Of a stretch of 64,000 nucleotides of DNA, positions 58,634 through 64,000 are shown piece by piece. Position numbers and translations under genes: made by a program. Below the pieces are notes generated by a model. The model was given only the letters and a program-made list of their open reading frames with translations, was not told the DNA's origin and made no database searches. The stretch spans positions 62,001 through 126,000 of the forward strand of contig CATVYJ010000006.1 of the NCBI GenBank assembly GCA_958348245.1, written 5' to 3'. How positions within the stretch are numbered: position 1 is the first letter of the stretch; the number at the start of each line of letters is the position of its first letter. Origin of the DNA: an uncultured Veillonellaceae bacterium (GTDB taxonomy: Bacteria > Bacillota > Negativicutes > Veillonellales > Dialisteraceae).

Positions 58634-61600
58634 ATGAAAAAGAAACAACTCACCCGACACATCCTCATGTCCCTCGCCATGAGCGCCGTTATTTGGACGC
58701 CAGGTATGGCGGAAGAAATTACGGGACCGATTACCGATAGCCATACAGAAACGTTTACGGACAGCGTGACTGTAGAAAATGATAAAGATACGGAAGCATC
58801 CATCAAGATTGAAAATAAAGAGGATGCGAAAGTTCTCCTGACTACGACGGGAGAAGGGAATAATATTACATTGGAATCCGCAGGTAGCGGCATTCGCACG
58901 CAGGGAACGAGCACGGGAAGTATCGTTCTGGATTCGGCAAATCATAATACGATTAACTTCAATAGAAAGGGCAATGGCATTGACGCGAACAGCGCAATGG
59001 ACATTTCGCTTACGGCGGCCAATGACAACATCATTACCTCCAAAGCGTCCGAAGGCGACGGCGTGAATGCTGGGGAAAACAACGCGGGGAAAATTACCCT
59101 GACGGCGGGCCGCAGCAATGTCATCCGTGTCGTCAGCGACGGCATTTATACGGAAAGCGGCAGCACCAATGATGAAGAGTACATTGCTGAAAATGGAAAT
59201 AACGAAATCACCACGGGCAACAACGGCATCGACCACCGGGGCAGCGGCACCATTACGCTGAAAGCGGAAAATGGCAGCAATATCATTCATGCCGGACAGG
59301 ATGGAGAAGGAAATGCGCAAGGCGGGATCGGAGATGGAGTCCGGGTCGCTGGTGACGGGACAGTCAAATTAGAGGCGAAATACAATGAGATTGTTTCCGG
59401 TGATGAAGGAATTTATCTGGCTGAGGATAGTACGGGAACTGTAGAGCTACATTCGTCGACGGGATATCGTGATAATGAAGGACACTTGATTGGGAATTTC
59501 ATTTCATCTAAAGGTAATGGGATACAAGCAGACGGTAGCGGGACTGTTTCTCTGACAGCAGAAAAAGGCAGTAATGTAATTCATGTGGATTATGCAGAGA
59601 TGAAGAGTGGGGATGAATCCGGAAACGGGGTATATGCCAACAATTCTTCGCATGTTACTTTACAGACAAAAGATGAAGCAAATGGGGATGTACAAATTGA
59701 GGTAAATAATGAATTTGCGGCGGCAAATGGATTGAAAGCGGAAGAAAATGCTGAAATTACGGTTGATTCTGCGAAAGATGTGCGGATTAATGCGTATAGT
59801 AATGGTTCATCGGCAAATGGCATTTGGAACCAGAACGGCACAATCCGTATCACTACGGGAAATGATTTAATTATTCAGGCTGGAGATGATAAAGCGGCTT
59901 CTGCATGGGGAATCAACAACTATCCGCAATCAGGAGGAAATGGATTGTATATTTCCACGCAAGGAAGTGTTTCTATTGGGGCGTATGGAACATCCGCAAA
60001 TGGTATCCGAACCGCAGGAGAGATTTCGGAGATTCGTGCAAAAGGAGATATTAACGTTTCGGCAACAAGCACAGGAGAAGAGACTTATGCATATAACACT
60101 GCAGAAGTTAATTCTTTATTAGAAGCAGAAGGTGCTATTCGGTTGAGTATTACGGCTTCTGGAGATCAAGCGGGAAATAATGATCATATTGCAGTTGGGG
60201 CGGGCAATAATGATGCCGGAAAAGAGACAAAAGCTGAAATTACGGCTTCCGATGTATTTATTACCGCTGACAGCATGGATGGAACGGGTGTTCAGGGGAT
60301 GAACGTTGGGTACTTTAAAGGTACAACGGCGAATGATGGAGGAAATACTCTGGTTGTGAAAGCAACCGGAGCGAAAGATAATTCCGGCCTTTTAAGTGTT
60401 AAAGTTAACTCACGAGAAGGATACAGCCGAGGAATTTATACGGAATTTGCGACAACAACTTTATCTGCAAAGGATGTAGAAATTCAATCTAATAGTGGTA
60501 TTGGAGATGCCATTGGAATATGGGCGTCACACTGGGACGATGGAATTACAGATAATAAGACTAACATTCAGGTAATGAGTGAAAATAGCACCAAAATTAT
60601 ATCTGACAACATCGGCATTCTGGCAGAATCGGAAGAAAATCAGGATAACACGACGGTAACTCTGGAAGCGACCAAAGGGGATAATTCCATTTATGCAGGA
60701 GAATTATATACCATAAATAATGGGATATATGGCACGGGGAATGCTGTTCGTGCAATATATGGAAGTCAGGTCACTTTAACGGCGGAAGATAGCAACGGAT
60801 TGAGCGGTGCTGTTTATTCGTATGGCAAAGGGGCAGACGTTGCACTTAATGGACGGACCAATGCGGTCTATTCGACGGCAGTCATTGCCAATGCGGGCGA
60901 TTTGAATACGGATGAAGGTTTCGCAGGAAAAAGTGTCATCTCCGCGCTCTATGCGGAGGACGGGGCGGAGATTTCCGTGAGCGGCACGCAGAACGTGTTC
61001 CGAACCTATGCAGAAGACCCGAAGGATACGAATACGTTGGAAAGATCGATCTGGGCCTATAATAAGGCCGATATTGATATCACAGGCCATACGGTTATCA
61101 GCACGGACAGATATGCGGAGACGTCCGCGGCGCAGAAAGGAAACAGTGCGGATATTGCCATTGTGGCCGGTACGGCGACAGGACTGACGAATGAAATCGT
61201 CAATGCGCCGGTAGCGGATCGGGCTACGGTGACGCTGAATTATGATGATTTTGCGGGAACTGACGGGATGGTGTATCAGAGCTCCATCACCGGGGACATC
61301 CTCGCGGCCTATGCGGGACAGGTGGACATTGCCGCGAAGGCGGGAAGCGGCGCGGGCATTTCCGTGACGGGCAATATCCTCTCCGGCAATAACGGCGTAC
61401 TGAATCTCGACCTCGGGCAGGGCGGCACGCTCACCGGCCGTGCGGACGACTACGGCGACGCGGGAATCGTGGATGACAGCGGACACGGCACGGAATTCTT
61501 CAACCCCGCATTCAGCAGCTCTATCTACAAAGGCGGCGAAGTGAATCTCACCATGGGCGAAGGTTCCCGGTGGAATGTGACGGGCCAGAGCTGGATCACC

Positions 61601-63148
61601 CGCATCAATACAACGGCGGCCGCTTCGGCGGACAGCGTCTTTGCCGCGGAAAATCCCGTGGAAGTGCTGCGGCACATGGCGACCATCGACCTCACCTCGG
61701 AATTCTCCGACCTTGAAAAAGGCGGGCACGCGCTCACCGTCTACGATATGAAAGGCGATGCCGCGTTCAATATGAAACTTCATGCCAACCGCAGCGTGAG
61801 CGACATACTCTACATGAAACATGCGGAAGGGAACTACATCATCAACGTGGTGGACGCGGTGACCCTGGCGGACATGTATGCGGGGGGCTTCGACGGCCTG
61901 CGCTTCGCCACAGTAGGGGCCGGCTCGAATGCCAATTTCCGGGCAGTCACCGTCGGACAGGGCGTGTTCAACGTGGAATACGAAGTCGGCACGGACGACT
62001 ATGCGACGAGCACGGAAAACAGCGCTTACAATGGGGAATCTCTCTCGGAAAAGAAACCGGGAGACTCGATGGTGGAGAATTTCTTCGGCAGCGAAGGTAC
62101 GCCGGGCGTGGATGAGACCGGAAACGAGGGCATCCAGACCATGGCTCTCTATGCGGAAGAAACGCCGGACGAGGCCGTCAGCAATGACGCGTCCGAACCG
62201 GAAGGCCCCACCAATTACAAACTGATCGGCCGGGCGGACGAACAGACGTCCAACGCGGGCCAGACCATCATCGACATGTCGAAGGTGAACTACTCGAACG
62301 CGGTGTACATGGACCGGCTGAACAAGCGCATGGGCGAGGCGCGGTACATCGAGGGGGACGACGGCCTGTGGGTGCGTCTCCGTCATGACCGCATCGGCAA
62401 AGACGACGCCTTCCGCAGCATGAACACCATGTTTGAACTCGGGTACGACTGGCACGCGAAAGGCCAGAAAGACGGCGAGCACCGGCAGGGCGTGGCCTTC
62501 GACTATATGCGGGGCACCGCGGACTACAAGAACGTGGCCGGCGACGGGGACGTGCGCCGCGCGGGCGTGTGGCTCTATGATACGTGGCTCGGCGACAAGG
62601 GCCACTACTCGGACTACGTGGTGAAGTACGGCCGTCTCTCCAATGATTTCGACATCTACAGCGAACTGGGCGAAAAGATCAGCGGAGACTACGACAACGA
62701 CGTATGGAGCGTGAGCGCGGAATACGGGCGGAAGAAAGACATCGGAAACGACTGGTACTTCGAACCGCAGGTGCAGGCGCAGTACGCTTATGTGACGAGC
62801 GCGGACTACACCACGAGCCAGGGAACGAAAGTGAACCTCGACTCCATCGACAGCCTCATCGGCCGCGCGGGCTTCCGGCTCGGGCGCGACACGAGCGAAG
62901 GGAACACGGTGTACTTCAAGGCGGACATCCTGCACGAATTCCTGGGAGACCAGAGCATCCGCGCCATGGACGCGACGGGGACACTCTCCACGACGTACGA
63001 GAACGAAGGCACATGGTACGACGTGGGCTTCGGCTTCGCGCACAGGATGGGGAAAGACAGCTACGTCTTCCTCGACGTGGAGCACAGCTTCGGGAACGAC
63101 AACGACGACACATACCAGATCAATATCGGGCTGAACCACGCCTTCTGA
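58634..63148 (+). CDS. Autotransporter 3, giant surface protein
   Basis: 1504-aa type V autotransporter. Signal peptide MKKKQLTRHILMSLAMSAVI... is cleaved near GMA/EEITGP. The passenger (to about residue 1180) contains many beta-helix units such as GNGIQADGSGTVSLTAEKGS and NGIDHRGSGTITLKAENGS. The barrel starts near VYMDRLNKRMGEARYIEGDDGLW and ends NIGLNHAF. AAGGAAA precedes the ATG. The first and last parts are GC-rich like the genome, but bases about 59350-60900 are markedly AT-richer with different codon choice, suggesting a passenger segment exchanged from elsewhere. The frame is intact and has no long homopolymer. Confidence 0.92.
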   Translation: MKKKQLTRHILMSLAMSAVIWTPGMAEEITGPITDSHTETFTDSVTVENDKDTEASIKIENKEDAKVLLTTTGEGNNITLESAGSGIRTQGTSTGSIVLDSANHNTINFNRKGNGIDANSAMDISLTAANDNIITSKASEGDGVNAGENNAGKITLTAGRSNVIRVVSDGIYTESGSTNDEEYIAENGNNEITTGNNGIDHRGSGTITLKAENGSNIIHAGQDGEGNAQGGIGDGVRVAGDGTVKLEAKYNEIVSGDEGIYLAEDSTGTVELHSSTGYRDNEGHLIGNFISSKGNGIQADGSGTVSLTAEKGSNVIHVDYAEMKSGDESGNGVYANNSSHVTLQTKDEANGDVQIEVNNEFAAANGLKAEENAEITVDSAKDVRINAYSNGSSANGIWNQNGTIRITTGNDLIIQAGDDKAASAWGINNYPQSGGNGLYISTQGSVSIGAYGTSANGIRTAGEISEIRAKGDINVSATSTGEETYAYNTAEVNSLLEAEGAIRLSITASGDQAGNNDHIAVGAGNNDAGKETKAEITASDVFITADSMDGTGVQGMNVGYFKGTTANDGGNTLVVKATGAKDNSGLLSVKVNSREGYSRGIYTEFATTTLSAKDVEIQSNSGIGDAIGIWASHWDDGITDNKTNIQVMSENSTKIISDNIGILAESEENQDNTTVTLEATKGDNSIYAGELYTINNGIYGTGNAVRAIYGSQVTLTAEDSNGLSGAVYSYGKGADVALNGRTNAVYSTAVIANAGDLNTDEGFAGKSVISALYAEDGAEISVSGTQNVFRTYAEDPKDTNTLERSIWAYNKADIDITGHTVISTDRYAETSAAQKGNSADIAIVAGTATGLTNEIVNAPVADRATVTLNYDDFAGTDGMVYQSSITGDILAAYAGQVDIAAKAGSGAGISVTGNILSGNNGVLNLDLGQGGTLTGRADDYGDAGIVDDSGHGTEFFNPAFSSSIYKGGEVNLTMGEGSRWNVTGQSWITRINTTAAASADSVFAAENPVEVLRHMATIDLTSEFSDLEKGGHALTVYDMKGDAAFNMKLHANRSVSDILYMKHAEGNYIINVVDAVTLADMYAGGFDGLRFATVGAGSNANFRAVTVGQGVFNVEYEVGTDDYATSTENSAYNGESLSEKKPGDSMVENFFGSEGTPGVDETGNEGIQTMALYAEETPDEAVSNDASEPEGPTNYKLIGRADEQTSNAGQTIIDMSKVNYSNAVYMDRLNKRMGEARYIEGDDGLWVRLRHDRIGKDDAFRSMNTMFELGYDWHAKGQKDGEHRQGVAFDYMRGTADYKNVAGDGDVRRAGVWLYDTWLGDKGHYSDYVVKYGRLSNDFDIYSELGEKISGDYDNDVWSVSAEYGRKKDIGNDWYFEPQVQAQYAYVTSADYTTSQGTKVNLDSIDSLIGRAGFRLGRDTSEGNTVYFKADILHEFLGDQSIRAMDATGTLSTTYENEGTWYDVGFGFAHRMGKDSYVFLDVEHSFGNDNDDTYQINIGLNHAF

Positions 63149-63159
63149 CCGCAAAATAA

Positions 63160-63184
63160 AGAAGACCCTCCGGGGTCTTTTTTA
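63160..63184 (+). terminator. Intrinsic terminator after autotransporter 3
   Basis: AAGACCC, loop TCCG, GGGTCTT, then T residues, identical in stem and loop to the terminator at 57817. Confidence 0.9.
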
Positions 63185-64000
63185 TTGGGGAAAGGGGAGC
63201 GGACGTACCTTGCGATACTTTTTTCTTCTCATTTTATTGCGGACTTACATCGCGGCGGGAAAGTTTTTTCCTACATAAGATGCGGCCCCACATTGCGGCA
63301 CTATACGCACTTTCTCCATGCGGGAGCGGACCCGCATCGTCTATTCGTACGTGCCCGAAACATACGAATTTTTCCATTTTTGGAATGCGATTCCATGGTC
63401 GTTACTTTCCTTCTTCTCCAGAGAAGAATGGAAAGTAACAAAGGAAGAAGCTGCCGGCCGGTAGAAAAAGAGCCTGTCGGCGGGGCGTTCTGCCGCTCAG
63501 TTTGTAATTCCCTGCGCACAGCCAGTGAGAAGAAAGACGACAGAGTATCATGCCGCCGTAACAGTACAAACTGCGGGACGCGTCAGCCCGCTCCGCCTCC
63601 TGCGGTTCTGCGGGAACCGCACCGTCTCTTTTTCTAATGGCCGGACGACATCCCGGCGCGGGGCCGGGGAGCGGGTGAAAAGAAGGCCGCACAAATAAAG
63701 AGCGGCCCGCACGAACTGCCCGGCGACGAACGCCGGGCGCGTGCGATGTGCGTGCCTGTATTCTCGCACGGTTTTGTGTCGCGCCTGATGGCGGCTCCCC
63801 TTTGCTGATGTGTCGCAAACACAGAAGCGGACCCACATACGACGATAAACATTTTTATCGTATGTGGGTCCGCTTCTTCATGAAGAGAAACGATAGCACA
63901 AGGGACGCACGCGAAGCGTGCGACACAAATATTCCAACTACATGAGCAAGAAGGAAAACACTCGCCCGCCTCGCACCGTCTGCGTACAAACGTCACAAAC
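63185..64000. other. Gene-free region with many inverted repeats
   Basis: No frame shows a family match or a good ribosome-binding site. Hairpins include ATGCGGG/CCCGCAT (63318-63337), GTTACTTTCC-TTCTTCTC with GAGAAGAA-TGGAAAGTAAC (about 63401-63440, one extra base), TGCGGTTC/GAACCGCA (about 63599-63620), CCCGGCG/CGCCGGG (about 63719-63738), and a very long one at 63822-63875. GTGTCGC/GCGACAC pairs flank the last. Confidence 0.6.
63822..63875 (+). repeat. 19-bp perfect inverted repeat
   Basis: GAAGCGGACCCACATACGA (63822-63840) is the exact reverse complement of TCGTATGTGGGTCCGCTTC (63857-63875), with an inner GATAAA/TTTATC pair. It could be a bidirectional terminator, a recombination site or the end of a small mobile repeat. 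Confidence 0.8.

Noticed and set aside
63185..63637. 150-codon + strand frame after autotransporter 3
   Set aside because: It starts inside the terminator region, spans several strong hairpins, has no ribosome-binding site and no recognisable motif.
1..64000. CRISPR array, insertion sequence, prophage or plasmid genes
   Set aside because: No regularly spaced direct repeats, transposase, integrase or phage structural genes were seen; gene content is chromosomal.

Overview
The window is about 64 kb of GC-rich chromosome from a diderm firmicute, most likely a member of the Negativicutes. Gene order is typical of Firmicutes: rpsU-yqeY, topA-trmFO-hslV-hslU, and divIC-like/S1 protein/tilS/hpt/ftsH. 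Outer-membrane genes are also present: three type V autotransporters with signal peptides and C-terminal beta-barrels ending in Phe, and an OmpH/Skp-like periplasmic protein. Desulfoferrodoxin, a long glutamine synthetase and radical-SAM MtaB suit an anaerobe. No genus is claimed.

Layout. 1-9.3 kb: topA (5' end cut by the window), trmFO, hslVU, birA, a PhzF-family protein, mtaB and a HIT protein. 9.4-13.3 kb: rpsU, yqeY, glnA with a structured leader, desulfoferrodoxin, and four tRNAs (Asp, Gly, Cys, Leu). 13.4-16.6 kb: pnp-dut-nudF. 16.6-20.6 kb: a SorC/LsrR-like regulator and the operon dhaL-dhaK-lsrF-like-VOC, linked by a shared GTTACAT operator motif. 20.7-22 kb: pyrimidine-nucleoside phosphorylase. 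22.2-26.4 kb: autotransporter 1, whose frame is broken at a run of eight G next to the signal peptide, which looks like a phase-variation switch caught OFF. 26.5-34.2 kb: M20 amidohydrolase, HdeD-like protein, two DUF805 proteins, a DEAD-box helicase, a membrane protein, an ECF transporter S component behind a structured leader, and a DUF1858 protein. 34.4-37.3 kb: autotransporter 2, built of about 15 short repeats. 37.4-46 kb: M48 protease, beta-carbonic anhydrase, a D,D-carboxypeptidase, a DivIC-like protein, an S1 protein, Ppx/GppA, tilS, hpt and ftsH. 46.1-54.8 kb: a YjiG/YjiH pair, two NSAR/OSBS-type enolase-superfamily enzymes, an unusual regulator, an MFS carrier and two M20 peptidases, which look like an amino-acid or dipeptide derivative utilisation locus. 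54.8-58.6 kb: thiW behind a riboswitch-like leader, a GNAT-LOG fusion, a HAD phosphatase, the OmpH-like protein, a second eight-G tract in a tiny reading frame, and a triple zinc-finger protein. 58.6-63.1 kb: autotransporter 3. 63.2-64 kb: no credible gene, but a dense set of strong inverted repeats.

The most interesting items are the G-tract switch in autotransporter 1 with its sister tract at 58035; the operon that pairs an LsrF-type thiolase and LsrR-type regulator with a DhaK/DhaL kinase instead of LsrK; and the thiW leader, which has riboswitch architecture and a terminator/RBS-sequestering hairpin but no recognisable thi-box. Promoters use the extended -10 motif TGNTATAAT very often, and nearly every transcription unit ends in a clear intrinsic terminator.
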